From Streptomyces bluensis (GTDB lineage Bacteria > Actinomycetota > Actinomycetes > Streptomycetales > Streptomycetaceae), in contig NZ_BMVM01000005.1 of the NCBI RefSeq assembly GCF_014650715.1, positions 372,001 to 436,000 of the forward strand: DNA of 64,000 nucleotides. The letters run 5' to 3'. The notes under the pieces were generated by a model. The model ran no database searches. It worked only from the letters and a program-made list of their open reading frames with translations, and was not told where the DNA came from. Shown here in pieces: positions 16,824 to 27,118 of this stretch (position 1 is the first letter of the stretch; every line of letters starts with the position of its first letter). A program made the position numbers and the translations under genes.

Positions 16824-18964
16824 CCGCGGAGCCGGACGGGCCGGAGGACAGACTGCGCCGGTTCGCGACGATCTGGAGCCGCGCGGTCTTCCCGGCGACC
16901 TCCACCTCGCTCACCCGGGTGGAGTTCGAGGAGCGACTCCTGCCGCTCGCACGACGGCTGAGCGAGGCGCTGCGGGCCAGGGACTTCGACGCGGACGCCG
17001 GCCAGGAGGTCGGCGCCGCGCTGGTCGACGCGCACTGCACCGACCCCGACGCCCTCAGCCACGCGCTCCACTGTGTGGACGCCTACCTGGTGCTGTACTG
17101 CGGCGAGAACGGCCCCCAGGAGGACCTGCGCGCCCGTTCCTCCCGGTTGCAGCACGCCATGGCCGCCGGGTACGCGCAGGCGCTGCGGGAACGGACGCTG
17201 GCCGAGCAGGAGGCCATCGCCCAGGCCGCCCTCAACGCCCAGGGCGCGGTCGCCCAGGCGCTGCACGAGAGCGAGGCCCGCTTCCGCGCCGTCTTCGAGG
17301 GCGCCGCCATCGGCATCGCCATCTCCGACCTGGAGGGCACCATCCTCCAGGTCAACGGCGCGCTGCTGCGCATGTTCGGCGGCTCCGAGCACACGGTGCG
17401 CGAACGCAACGCCCGGGACTGGACCCACCCCGATGACGCGCCCCAGGTCTGCCGGCTCTACGAGGAACTGGTCCGGGGAGAGCGCGAGCACTACCACACC
17501 GAGAAGGCGTTCTACCGACCTGACGGAACGGTTCTGTGGACCAATCTCACGGTCTCCCTCCTCCGTGACGCGGACGGTCACCCCCGCTTCCAGCTGGCGC
17601 TCATGGAGGACACCACGGAGCGCCGTCTGCTCAACCTCCGCCTGCGGTACGAGGCCACGCACGACGCACTGACCGGACTGCCCAACAGGACGCTCTTCTT
17701 CGAACGTCTGGAGAAGGCGCTCTCGGCGGGCGACGGCCAGCGCTTCGGCCTCTGCTATCTCGACCTCGACGGCTTCAAGACCATCAACGACAGCCTGGGG
17801 CACGCGGCCGGCGACCGGCTCCTCGTGGAGGTCGCCGACCGGTTGCAGTCCTGCGCGACCGCGCCCGGCGAGATGGTCGCCCGGCTCGGCGGCGACGAGT
17901 TCGTGGCGCTGACCACCGGGCCCGAGACCCAGCGCGAGGTCGACGACCTCGCCGACCGCATCATGAACGCCCTCGTCACCCCGGTCCGAATCGAGGGCCG
18001 TGAACTCCTCGTACGCGGCAGTATCGGCATCGTCGAGGGCCCGGCGGGAGAGCGAGGCCCGGCGGAAGTGCTGCGCAGCGCGGACATCACCATGTACCGG
18101 GCCAAGTCGGCGGGCGGCAACCGCTACGAGGTGGCCGACGCGGAGGCCGACGCGCGGGCCATCACCCGCCACGGTCTGACCACCGCCCTGCCCATGGCCC
18201 TCGACCGGAGCGAGTTCTTCATCGAGTACCAGCCCCTGGTCCACCTTGAGGACGGCACGGTACGCGGCGCCGAGGCCCTCGTCCGCTGGCTGCATCCGCA
18301 GCACGGTGTCCTGGGGCCGGATCGTTTCATCCCGCTCGCCGAGCGCACCGGGCTGATCGTGCCGCTGGGCCGCTGGGTGCTGGAGCAGTCCGTCCGCCAG
18401 GCCCGTGAGTGGCAGGAACGGCACAGGGACAAGCTGGGCGCGGGCCCCCTCCGCGTCAACGTCAATCTCTCGCCCTGCCAGCTCACTCACCCCGGCCTCG
18501 TCCAGGACACGGTGGACATCCTGGAGCGCGCGGGCCTCGAACCGGACACCTTGTGCCTGGAGGTGACGGAGTCGGCGTTGATCGGTGCCGACGACGAGGT
18601 CCTCAAACCCCTGCGCCGACTGGCCGAGATGGGTGTCGACATCGCCCTGGACGACTTCGGCACGGGCTACTCCAACCTGGCCAACCTGCGTCGCCTCCCG
18701 GTGAGCGTCCTCAAGCTGGATCGTTCCTTCACGCAGGGCATGCAGCAGTTCCCGGCGGATCCGGTCGACCTGCGGATCGTCGAGGGCATCGTGTCCCTCG
18801 CCCACAGCCTCGACCTCACGGTCACGGTGGAGGGCGTGGAAACGGGTGCCCAGGCCGAGCAGCTCCGCATACTCGGCTGCGACACGGCCCAGGGCTGGTA
18901 CTACGCCCGCCCGGGACCACCGGAGCGCCTGCACGACCTGGCCCTGGTGGACGCGACGGGCTGA
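16820..18964 (+). CDS. rmdA: PAS-GGDEF-EAL c-di-GMP enzyme, RmdA-like
   Basis: 714 residues from the GTG overlapping the methyltransferase stop. An N-terminal region of about 140 residues is followed by a PAS/PAC sensor (about 150-275), a GGDEF domain with intact GGDEF at residue 357, and an EAL domain with EAL at residue 485, ESAL, DDFGTGYSNL, KLDRSF and EGVE. Both catalytic motifs are intact. I see no membrane helix. Architecture and neighbours resemble S. coelicolor RmdA, a c-di-GMP phosphodiesterase that affects development; that match is from memory. Confidence 0.8.
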   Translation: MTAEPDGPEDRLRRFATIWSRAVFPATSTSLTRVEFEERLLPLARRLSEALRARDFDADAGQEVGAALVDAHCTDPDALSHALHCVDAYLVLYCGENGPQEDLRARSSRLQHAMAAGYAQALRERTLAEQEAIAQAALNAQGAVAQALHESEARFRAVFEGAAIGIAISDLEGTILQVNGALLRMFGGSEHTVRERNARDWTHPDDAPQVCRLYEELVRGEREHYHTEKAFYRPDGTVLWTNLTVSLLRDADGHPRFQLALMEDTTERRLLNLRLRYEATHDALTGLPNRTLFFERLEKALSAGDGQRFGLCYLDLDGFKTINDSLGHAAGDRLLVEVADRLQSCATAPGEMVARLGGDEFVALTTGPETQREVDDLADRIMNALVTPVRIEGRELLVRGSIGIVEGPAGERGPAEVLRSADITMYRAKSAGGNRYEVADAEADARAITRHGLTTALPMALDRSEFFIEYQPLVHLEDGTVRGAEALVRWLHPQHGVLGPDRFIPLAERTGLIVPLGRWVLEQSVRQAREWQERHRDKLGAGPLRVNVNLSPCQLTHPGLVQDTVDILERAGLEPDTLCLEVTESALIGADDEVLKPLRRLAEMGVDIALDDFGTGYSNLANLRRLPVSVLKLDRSFTQGMQQFPADPVDLRIVEGIVSLAHSLDLTVTVEGVETGAQAEQLRILGCDTAQGWYYARPGPPERLHDLALVDATG

Positions 18965-18993
18965 CCGCCGGGGGCCGGCCCCCGGACCCCCGC

Positions 18994-19042
18994 TCCTCAG
19001 ACGCCGGAGGGGCTGAACACCAGCCCGTCCGGCGTTTGAGGA
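18994..19042. terminator. 22-bp imperfect hairpin, dispersed repeat family
   Basis: Arms 18994-19015 and 19021-19042 pair at 20 of 22 positions around AACAC. One arm sequence (TCCTCA-ACGCCGGA-GGGCTG type) recurs at 59653-59674. It lies between the c-di-GMP gene and the convergent LysR gene and probably ends both transcripts. A further 8-bp stem, CTGGGGGC/GCCCCCAG, is at 19070-19089. Confidence 0.65.
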
Positions 19043-19133
19043 CGAGGCCGTTCAGGCCGATGCGGGGGTCTGGGGGCGGCAGCCCCCAGGGGACGGGAAT
19101 GGGCAGGGGCGGCGGGGGCGAGGATCCCGTTCC

Positions 19134-20030
19134 TCACGGCAGGGATGCCGTGGAGAGCACCATCCGCTGCAACTCCCGCGCGGCCCGAGGCGGAGCCACA
19201 TCGCTCCGATGGGCCAGCGCGATCGTCCGGTACAGCCCCGGCCGCGCCAACGGCGTCACCCGCAGCCCCCGCCCCGACCGCGTGGCCACCATCCGCGGCA
19301 CCACGGCCACCCCCAGCCCGGCCCGCACGAACCCCAGCACCGCGTCCATCTCCCCGCCCTCGACAGCGAAGTCGGGCTCGAAGCCCTCCGCACGGCACGC
19401 GGCGACCGTCAGCTCGCGCAGGTCGTACCCGTGGCGGAACATCACCAGCCGCTCACCCTCCAGGTCGGAGATCCGCACCGTACGCCGCCCCCGCCCGGGC
19501 GCCTGGGCCTCCGGCGACGACACCACCACCAGGTCCTCGCGCAGCACCTCCACCGTGGTCAGCGCGGGCGAAGGGCTGGGCAGGGGCAGGACGACCAGCG
19601 CCAGATCCAGTGAACCCCGCGCGAGTTCCCGTACGAGATCGTGCGAGCCGCTCTCCTCGATCAGCAGCCGGATCCCGGGATAGCGGTCGTGGAAGGCGCG
19701 CAGCACGTCCGGCAGCAGGCCGGTGCACAGGCTCGGGGTCGCGCCGAGCCGCACCCGCCCGCGCCGCAGCTGGGCCAGCTCGGCCACCTCCTGCCGGGCG
19801 GTGTCCGCGTCCGCCAGGATCCGCCGGGCCAGCGGCAGCAGGGCCTCGCCCGCGTCGGTCAGCGTGATGTTGCCGCGCGCCCGCCGGAACAGATCGGCCC
19901 CCAGCTCCCGCTCCAGCGCCCGGATCTGCTGGGACAGCGAGGGCTGGGCGACATGCACGAGCTCCGCGGCCCGGGTGAAGTGCCGGGTCTCGGCGACGGC
20001 CACGAAGTACTGGAGCTGTTGAAACTGCAC
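19134..20030 (-). CDS. LysR-family regulator divergent from sdhCAB
   Basis: 298 residues. The N-terminal winged helix (QLQYFVAVAETRHFTRAAELVHVAQPSLSQQ region) is typical, followed by a LysR substrate domain from about residue 90. The gene is divergent from the succinate dehydrogenase operon with 91 nt between starts and a T-N11-A palindrome in the gap, so it probably controls sdh and itself. The ligand is unknown; a C4-acid or redox signal is a guess. Confidence 0.85.
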   Translation of the reverse strand: MQFQQLQYFVAVAETRHFTRAAELVHVAQPSLSQQIRALERELGADLFRRARGNITLTDAGEALLPLARRILADADTARQEVAELAQLRRGRVRLGATPSLCTGLLPDVLRAFHDRYPGIRLLIEESGSHDLVRELARGSLDLALVVLPLPSPSPALTTVEVLREDLVVVSSPEAQAPGRGRRTVRISDLEGERLVMFRHGYDLRELTVAACRAEGFEPDFAVEGGEMDAVLGFVRAGLGVAVVPRMVATRSGRGLRVTPLARPGLYRTIALAHRSDVAPPRAARELQRMVLSTASLP

Positions 20031-20045
20031 CCTCCCACCCTAGGG

Positions 20046-20064
20046 CGATAGGCCCTCTCTATCG
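20046..20064. promoter_or_regulatory. LysR-type T-N11-A operator
   Basis: CGATAG and CTATCG, perfect 6-bp arms with a 7-nt spacer, contain the ATAG-N7-CTAT form of the LysR box. It sits 16 nt from the lysR start and about 60 nt upstream of sdhC. Confidence 0.65.
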
Positions 20065-20121
20065 AAACGAGCCATACCATGTCTTGGACCGATCGCCTGC
20101 CCCCGCTCTAGCGTCGTGTGC

Positions 20122-20829
20122 ATGGCTCTGGCAACGCGCACGGACCGACGGCCGTCCATGGCGCGCACGGTGTGGGACAGCTCCGTCGGCAAGAAGACCG
20201 TCATGGCGGTCAGCGGCCTGATCATGCTGCTCTACCTGGTCGCCCACATGATCGGCAATCTGAAGATCTACTTCGGGGCGGAGGAGTTCAACCGCTACGC
20301 GCACTGGCTGCGGACCGTCGGCGAACCCTTCATGCACTACGAGTGGACGCTGTGGCTCATCCGCGTCGTGCTCGTCGTCGCGGTCGTCGCCCACGCCGTC
20401 TCCGCGTACCAGCTCAGCCGCCGCGACATCAAGGCGCGCCCCGACAAGTACGTGCACAAGAAGCCGCGGGCGAGCTACGCCACGCGCACCATGCGCTGGG
20501 GCGGGGTGATCCTCGGCCTGTTCATCGTCTGGCACATCCTGGACCTGACGACCGGCACCGTGCACCCGGGCGGCTTCCAGGAGGGCCGCCCGTACCAGAA
20601 CGTCCTGGACACCTTCTCCACCTGGTACGGCAACGTCATCTACATCGTCGCGATGCTCGCGCTCGGCCTGCACATCCGGCACGGCTTCTGGAGCGCGGCC
20701 CAGACCCTCGGCGCGGGCAGCCGCACCCGCGACCGTGCCCTCAAGACCGTGGCCAACATCCTCGCCCTGCTGCTCACGGCCGGTTTCATCGCCGTACCCG
20801 TGGGCGTCATGACCGGAGTGGTGAGCTGA
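20122..20829 (+). CDS. sdhC: Succinate dehydrogenase cytochrome b subunit
   Basis: 235 residues with five membrane helices, the size of the single fused diheme anchor found with Bacteroides/epsilon-type succinate:quinone reductases. Conserved His lie in MIGNLKIY-flanking helices (VAHMIG, AHAVSAY, IVWHILD, LGLHIRHG). It holds the heme and quinone site and anchors SdhAB. The ATG at 20122 is used; one at 20158 is possible. Next gene begins 2 nt after the stop. Confidence 0.85.
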   Translation: MALATRTDRRPSMARTVWDSSVGKKTVMAVSGLIMLLYLVAHMIGNLKIYFGAEEFNRYAHWLRTVGEPFMHYEWTLWLIRVVLVVAVVAHAVSAYQLSRRDIKARPDKYVHKKPRASYATRTMRWGGVILGLFIVWHILDLTTGTVHPGGFQEGRPYQNVLDTFSTWYGNVIYIVAMLALGLHIRHGFWSAAQTLGAGSRTRDRALKTVANILALLLTAGFIAVPVGVMTGVVS

Positions 20830-20831
20830 AC

Positions 20832-22780
<1,949 letters not shown>

Positions 22781-22784
<4 letters not shown>

Positions 22785-23530
22785 AGCTCACCCTGCGCGT
22801 CTGGCGGCAGAAGAACGCCGACGCCGACGGAGCGATGTCCACGTACGAGGTGGACGGCATCTCGTCCGACATGTCCTTCCTGGAGATGCTGGACACCCTC
22901 AACGAGGAACTCATCCTCAAGGGCGAGGACCCCGTCGCCTTCGACCACGACTGCCGCGAGGGCATCTGCGGCGCGTGCAGTCTGGTGATCAACGGTGAGG
23001 CGCACGGGCCCGAGCGCACGACCACCTGCCAGCTGCACATGCGGTCCTTCAAGGACGGCGACACGATCGACATCGAGCCCTGGAGGGCGTCGGCGTTCCC
23101 GGTGATCAAGGACCTGGTGGTGGACCGGTCGGCCCTCGACCGGATCATCCAGGCCGGCGGGTACATCACCGCGCCGACCGGTGCCGCGCCCGAGGCCCAT
23201 GCGACACCGGTGCCGAAGCCGGACGCGGACTTCGCGTTCGAGCACGCGGAGTGCATCGGGTGCGGGGCGTGTGTGGCGGCGTGTCCCAACGGGGCGGCCA
23301 TGTTGTTCACCTCGGCGAAGGTCAATCACCTGAATGTGCTGCCGCAGGGGGCTCCCGAGCGGGAGACGCGGGTCCTGGACATGGTGGCGCAGATGGATGA
23401 CGAGGGGTTCGGGGGGTGCACGTTGACGGGGGAGTGCGCCACGGCGTGTCCCAAGGGGATTCCCTTGGTCTCTATCACCAGCATGAACAAGGAGTGGCTG
23501 CGAGCGGCTCGGAAGGCGGCCAAGCGGTAG
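22781..23530 (+). CDS. sdhB: Succinate dehydrogenase iron-sulfur subunit
   Basis: 249 residues. The [2Fe-2S] site is CREGICGAC with a later Cys in TTTCQL; the [4Fe-4S] site is CIGCGACVAACP; the [3Fe-4S] site is CTLTGECATACPKG. It links the flavin to the quinone site in SdhC. ATG overlaps the sdhA stop (ATGA). The 3' third has noticeably poorer third-position G/C than sdhA. Confidence 0.92.
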
Positions 23531-23856
23531 CGCCGTAGGGGTGTTGTTGATTTCGGGCTGCGGGTGCGTTGTGGCTTGTCGCGCAGTTCCCCGCGCCCCT
23601 GAAGGGGCGCTGCCGCCCCCCTGTACGTTCGCCGGCCAGGTGCGGACGGGCGGGGCCGGGAGTGGTGCTCCCCGGCCCCGCCAAGCTCTGTGGTGCCGCC
23701 GTCCCCTGGCATTCAACAACCCCACACCCCGCCTCTCTGCGAAGGTTACGCGCCGGTCAGTTGGCGTCGGGAAAACAGGAGCGAGCACGCCGTAGCCAAC
23801 CGGCGGCCCGCTCAGCTCCCGCCGTACACCGGCCCGTCCCCAGGAGAGAGCCAGCC
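23531..23856. other. Intergenic region after sdhB, two terminators
   Basis: 326 nt. It carries GCGCCCC/GGGGCGC around TGAA at 23593-23610, a form very common after Streptomyces genes, and a 12-bp perfect stem at 23649-23682 (GGCGGGGCCGGG and complement, 10-nt loop). No gene is supportable; the promoter of the ornithine-lipid pair should lie near 23740-23820. Confidence 0.6.
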
Positions 23857-24624
23857 ATGACCGGCGTATCCACGCTCGACAGCCCGCCGCAGGCGGCCGC
23901 GCCCACCCGCTACATCGTCACCCTCGCCCGCGACGAGGCCGACGTCCGGGCCGCCCAGCGGCTCCGCCACGACGTCTTCGCCGGCGAGATGGGCGCGCTG
24001 CTGTCCACCCCGCAACCCGGCCTCGACGCCTTCGACGCGTACTGCGACCACCTGCTCGTCCGCGACACCGTCACCGGCCAGGTCGTCGGCACCTACCGGC
24101 TGCTGCCGCCCGAGCGGGCCGCGGTCGCCGGGCGGCTGTACTCGGAGGGCGAGTTCGACCTCGCGCCGCTGGGCGCGATCCGCTCCGGGCTCGTCGAGGT
24201 CGGCCGCTCCTGCGTGCACCCCGACCACCGCGACGGCACGGTCATAGGCCTGATCTGGGCCGGGATCGCCCGGTACATGGTCCAGGGCGGCCACGAGTGG
24301 CTGGCCGGCTGCTGCTCCCTCCCGCTCGCCGACGGCGGCACGCTCGCCGCGGCCACGTGGGACCGGGTGCGGGCCAAGCACCTCGCGCCCGAGGAGTACC
24401 GGGTGCGGCCCCTGCTGCCCTGGGACCCGGACGGCGTGGCCCGGCCCGAGCAGCGCACCGAGCTTCCCCCGCTCCTGCGCGGCTACCTCCGCCTCGGCGC
24501 CTGGGTGTGCGGTGAGCCCGCGCACGACCCGGACTTCGGCGTCGCCGACCTCTACGTGCTGCTGCCCATGAGCCGGGTCAACCCGCGCTATCTGCGGCAC
24601 TTCCTGTCGCTCGTACCGGCCTGA
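23857..24624 (+). CDS. olsB: Ornithine N-acyltransferase OlsB-like (GNAT family)
   Basis: 255 residues. The hemolysin/OlsB-type acyltransferase fold is shown by RLRHDVFAGEMGA, the acid-rich AYCDHLLVRD, VVGTYRLLPP, SEGEFDLAPL and the strongly conserved EVGRSCVHPDHRDGTVI. It transfers a 3-hydroxyacyl chain from ACP to the alpha-amino group of ornithine, first step to ornithine lipid. The next gene encodes the second acyltransferase and overlaps by 1 nt (TGATG). AGGAGA lies upstream of the ATG. Confidence 0.82.
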   Translation: MTGVSTLDSPPQAAAPTRYIVTLARDEADVRAAQRLRHDVFAGEMGALLSTPQPGLDAFDAYCDHLLVRDTVTGQVVGTYRLLPPERAAVAGRLYSEGEFDLAPLGAIRSGLVEVGRSCVHPDHRDGTVIGLIWAGIARYMVQGGHEWLAGCCSLPLADGGTLAAATWDRVRAKHLAPEEYRVRPLLPWDPDGVARPEQRTELPPLLRGYLRLGAWVCGEPAHDPDFGVADLYVLLPMSRVNPRYLRHFLSLVPA

Positions 24625-25427
24625 TGAGCGTCTGGCTGCCCAGCGCGCCGTGCACTCCGGGGGCGTGTGTGGAGCCGACGGGACCCGCCGCGACCCTGCC
24701 CCGGGCGGTGCTGCGGCTGACAGCGGTAACGGCCCTCCTGCTCGGGGGAATCATGCTGTTGCCGCTCGGCCGAAGGATCCCGGCCGGACCGGTGCGGTGG
24801 TGGTGCCGGGCGATCGTGCGGGCCGCGGGGGTCCGGGTCCGCGTCGTCGGCCCCACCGCGCCCGCCGGGGGAGTGCTCCTCGTCGCCAACCACATCTCCT
24901 GGCTGGACATCCCGCTGCTCGCCGCCGTGCGTCCGGCCCGCATGCTCGCCAAGACCGAGATCCGGCAGTGGCCCGTGGCGGGCCCGCTGGTGGCGCGGAG
25001 CGGCGTCCTGTTCATCGAACGGGACCGGCTGCGGGCGCTCCCGGACACGGTCGCCCGCATCGCCGGTGCCCTGCGCGCCGGCGCCGCGGTCACGGCCTTC
25101 CCCGAGGGCAGCACCTGGTGCGGACGCGCCCGGGGCACCTTCCGCCGCGCCGTCTTCCAGGCCGCCCTCGACGCGGGTGTCCCCGTTCAGCCCGTGCGGA
25201 TCCACTACCGCCGCAGCGACGGCGCCGCCAGCACGGTCCCCGCCTTCGTCGGCGAGGACACCCTGCTCGCCTCCCTGTGGCGGGTGGCGACAGCCCGCGG
25301 TCTGGTGGCCGAGGTCGAGGTAAGGGACGTGATCCCGCCGGGCAGCCACCACGACCGCCGCTCACTGGCCCGTGCCGCCGAACTGTCCGCGGGGCCGGGA
25401 GTGCACCGGGAGCCCCACCGCACGTGA
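24624..25427 (+). CDS. olsA: Lyso-ornithine lipid O-acyltransferase OlsA-like (PlsC family)
   Basis: 267 residues. One N-terminal membrane helix, then PlsC motif I NHISWLDIP (H-x4-D), an internal FIERDR and motif III FPEGSTW. It esterifies the hydroxyl of lyso-ornithine lipid. The pairing and order with olsB support this over a general lysophosphatidate acyltransferase. A 13-bp hairpin follows the stop. Confidence 0.8.
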   Translation: MSVWLPSAPCTPGACVEPTGPAATLPRAVLRLTAVTALLLGGIMLLPLGRRIPAGPVRWWCRAIVRAAGVRVRVVGPTAPAGGVLLVANHISWLDIPLLAAVRPARMLAKTEIRQWPVAGPLVARSGVLFIERDRLRALPDTVARIAGALRAGAAVTAFPEGSTWCGRARGTFRRAVFQAALDAGVPVQPVRIHYRRSDGAASTVPAFVGEDTLLASLWRVATARGLVAEVEVRDVIPPGSHHDRRSLARAAELSAGPGVHREPHRT

Positions 25428-25430
25428 AGG

Positions 25431-25459
25431 AGGGGCCCGGTCCGTTGGATCGGGCCCCT
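25431..25459. terminator. Hairpin terminator between convergent genes
   Basis: AGGGGCCCGGTCC and GGATCGGGCCCCT form 13 pairs (one G-T) around GTT, four bases after the olsA stop and before the convergent cupin gene. Confidence 0.75.
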
Positions 25460-25500
25460 GCGACGGCCTGGCCTGCGGCTTCCTGTATCGACCCCGCGGG

Positions 25501-25941
25501 TCAGCCCGCGGAGGGACGCGGGGCACGGAGGTGGGCCCGCTTCCTCAGTTCGTCCTCGTCGACGAACGTGAACATCTCCTGACCTGGCGCGCACAGCATG
25601 AACACGACGAACTTGCTCGGCGCGTCCGACAGGGCGTTGCCGTCCTGGTAGTGGACCACGTCGCCGCCCGGCTCCCAGAACGTCTCACCGGCCTGCACCA
25701 CGCGCTCCGGTTCACCCTCAAGCTCGAAGCGGACCGCGCCCTCGATCACATAACCGAAAGCCGGCCCCGAGTGGCGGTGCGGAGCAGCCCCGGGGTGACC
25801 GGGGGGCCACTCGACGAGGACGGTCATCCCCGACGCGCCCTCGGGGACGAAGGGCGGCTTGACGTCCGCCAGCATCCTGGGTCCGGACGCTGCCTGGCTC
25901 TCCTGCTCGGCCGTCACGTCCACTGATTCCTTCTCCGACAC
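25501..25941 (-). CDS. Single-domain cupin protein
   Basis: 146 residues. Cupin motif 1 is PHRHSGPAFGYVIEGAVRF and motif 2 is GGDVVHYQDGN, giving the two His of the first motif and one of the second for a metal. The GTG at 25941 has GGAGGTG 9 nt upstream and is preferred to the longer frame at 26046. No enzyme activity can be assigned; members range from sensors to small dioxygenases. Confidence 0.75.
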   Translation of the reverse strand: MSEKESVDVTAEQESQAASGPRMLADVKPPFVPEGASGMTVLVEWPPGHPGAAPHRHSGPAFGYVIEGAVRFELEGEPERVVQAGETFWEPGGDVVHYQDGNALSDAPSKFVVFMLCAPGQEMFTFVDEDELRKRAHLRAPRPSAG

Positions 25942-26089
25942 TGCGCCACACCTCCGTCGGCCTGCCCGGAACGGACGATCTCGTGTCGGCCACCGCCTTC
26001 TGGGCCGGTGCCGGTCTCTCGTTGGGCGGTGACCCTGTTCGGTCAAGCCTAGGCCCGCGCCCCGTGCTTCGCAGGGTGCGCTTCCCCCG

Positions 26090-26324
26090 TCAGCTGGCGG
26101 CTGCGGTCAACCAGGTGCCGACACCGGCCAGGGCGCCCGCCCCGGAGTCGGACTCCACGTCGGCGGCCAGGTCGGCGATGGTGACAGCACGCAGGGCCTC
26201 CCACGTAGCCGCCCGACTTTCCCTGCACTGATCGCACGAGTCCGGCCCGTGAGAGGGGCTGGAGCTGCTTGGCGAGGTAGGTGGGCGAAATGTCGTGCAG
26301 CTCCGCGAGCCGTGCGGCAGGCAC
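26090..26324 (-). pseudogene. Decayed Rrf2-family regulator
   Basis: The segment from 26324 downward reads PAARLAELHDISPTYLAK and continues to VQGKSGGYV, which is the Rrf2 helix-turn-helix. The matching C-terminal part, VTIADLAADVE, continues in a different frame and stops at 26090. The normal N-terminal 25-30 residues are absent: an in-frame stop lies at 26346-26348. So this is a truncated, frameshifted remnant of about half a regulator, next to an NmrA-type gene, its usual neighbour. Confidence 0.75.
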
Positions 26325-26386
26325 GGGCTGACCGGGGTACCCGGGCTAATGGCGCTTATCGGACAGCTGGAAATCAAGGAGATGCC

Positions 26387-27118
26387 ATGAAGATCGCAGT
26401 TGTCGGAGGAACCGGACTGATCGGGTCGCAGGTCGTGAAGAACCTGAGGGCAGCCGGGCACGAGGCCGTGCCGCACTCTCTGTCCACGGGCCTCGACATC
26501 ATCTCGGGCCAGGGCCTGGAGGATGCCGTCGCAGGCGCTGACGTCGTCGTCAACCTGACCAACTCCCCGACGTTCGACGAGGCCTCGATCGAGTTCTTCC
26601 GCACGTCCATGAACAACCTCCTGGCCGCGGCCGAGAAGGGCGGCGTCGGCCACTTCGTCGTGCTCTCCATCGTCGGTGTGGACCAGGTGCCCCAACTGGA
26701 CTACTACCGCGCCAAGACGCTCCAGGAGGAGATCCTCACCGCAGGCCCCGTCCCGTACTCCATCGTCCGCGCCACGCAGTTCATGGAGTTCATGGACGCG
26801 GTGATCTCGGAGACGGCCGAGGGCGACACGGTCCGCCTGCCGCGCACGCCGATCCAGCCGATCGCGGCGGCGGAAGTCGCCGCCACCGTCGCCGAAGTCG
26901 CCGTCGGCGCGCCACTGAACGGCATCGTCAACATCGCCGGGCCCGACGTCTACGCCCTCGACGAACTCGGCCGGGTCACCCTCACGGCCAGGGGCGACGG
27001 ACGTTCGGTCGTCACCGATGACAGCGCCGGCATGTTCGCGGCCGTCCCGGGCGACTTCCTCATCGCCCACGGCGACGCCCGCATCGCCCCGACCCACTAC
27101 ACGGACTGGCTCGCCTGA
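26387..27118 (+). CDS. NmrA-like NAD(P)-binding protein (atypical SDR)
   Basis: 243 residues. The N-terminus MKIAVVGGTGLIGSQVV is a Rossmann dinucleotide site; DVVVNLTNSP and FVVLSIVGVD follow the atypical SDR pattern and the Tyr-x3-Lys of classical SDRs is replaced by YYRAK. Such proteins act as NADPH sensors or quinone-type reductases. AAGGAG precedes the ATG. Upstream and divergent lies the dead Rrf2 gene that probably once controlled it. The 3' end overlaps the convergent LLM gene by 22 nt. Confidence 0.78.
   Translation: MKIAVVGGTGLIGSQVVKNLRAAGHEAVPHSLSTGLDIISGQGLEDAVAGADVVVNLTNSPTFDEASIEFFRTSMNNLLAAAEKGGVGHFVVLSIVGVDQVPQLDYYRAKTLQEEILTAGPVPYSIVRATQFMEFMDAVISETAEGDTVRLPRTPIQPIAAAEVAATVAEVAVGAPLNGIVNIAGPDVYALDELGRVTLTARGDGRSVVTDDSAGMFAAVPGDFLIAHGDARIAPTHYTDWLA

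Noticed and set aside
16082..18934. 950-codon minus-strand open frame
   Set aside because: Antisense of the methyltransferase and c-di-GMP enzyme, which have full domain evidence.
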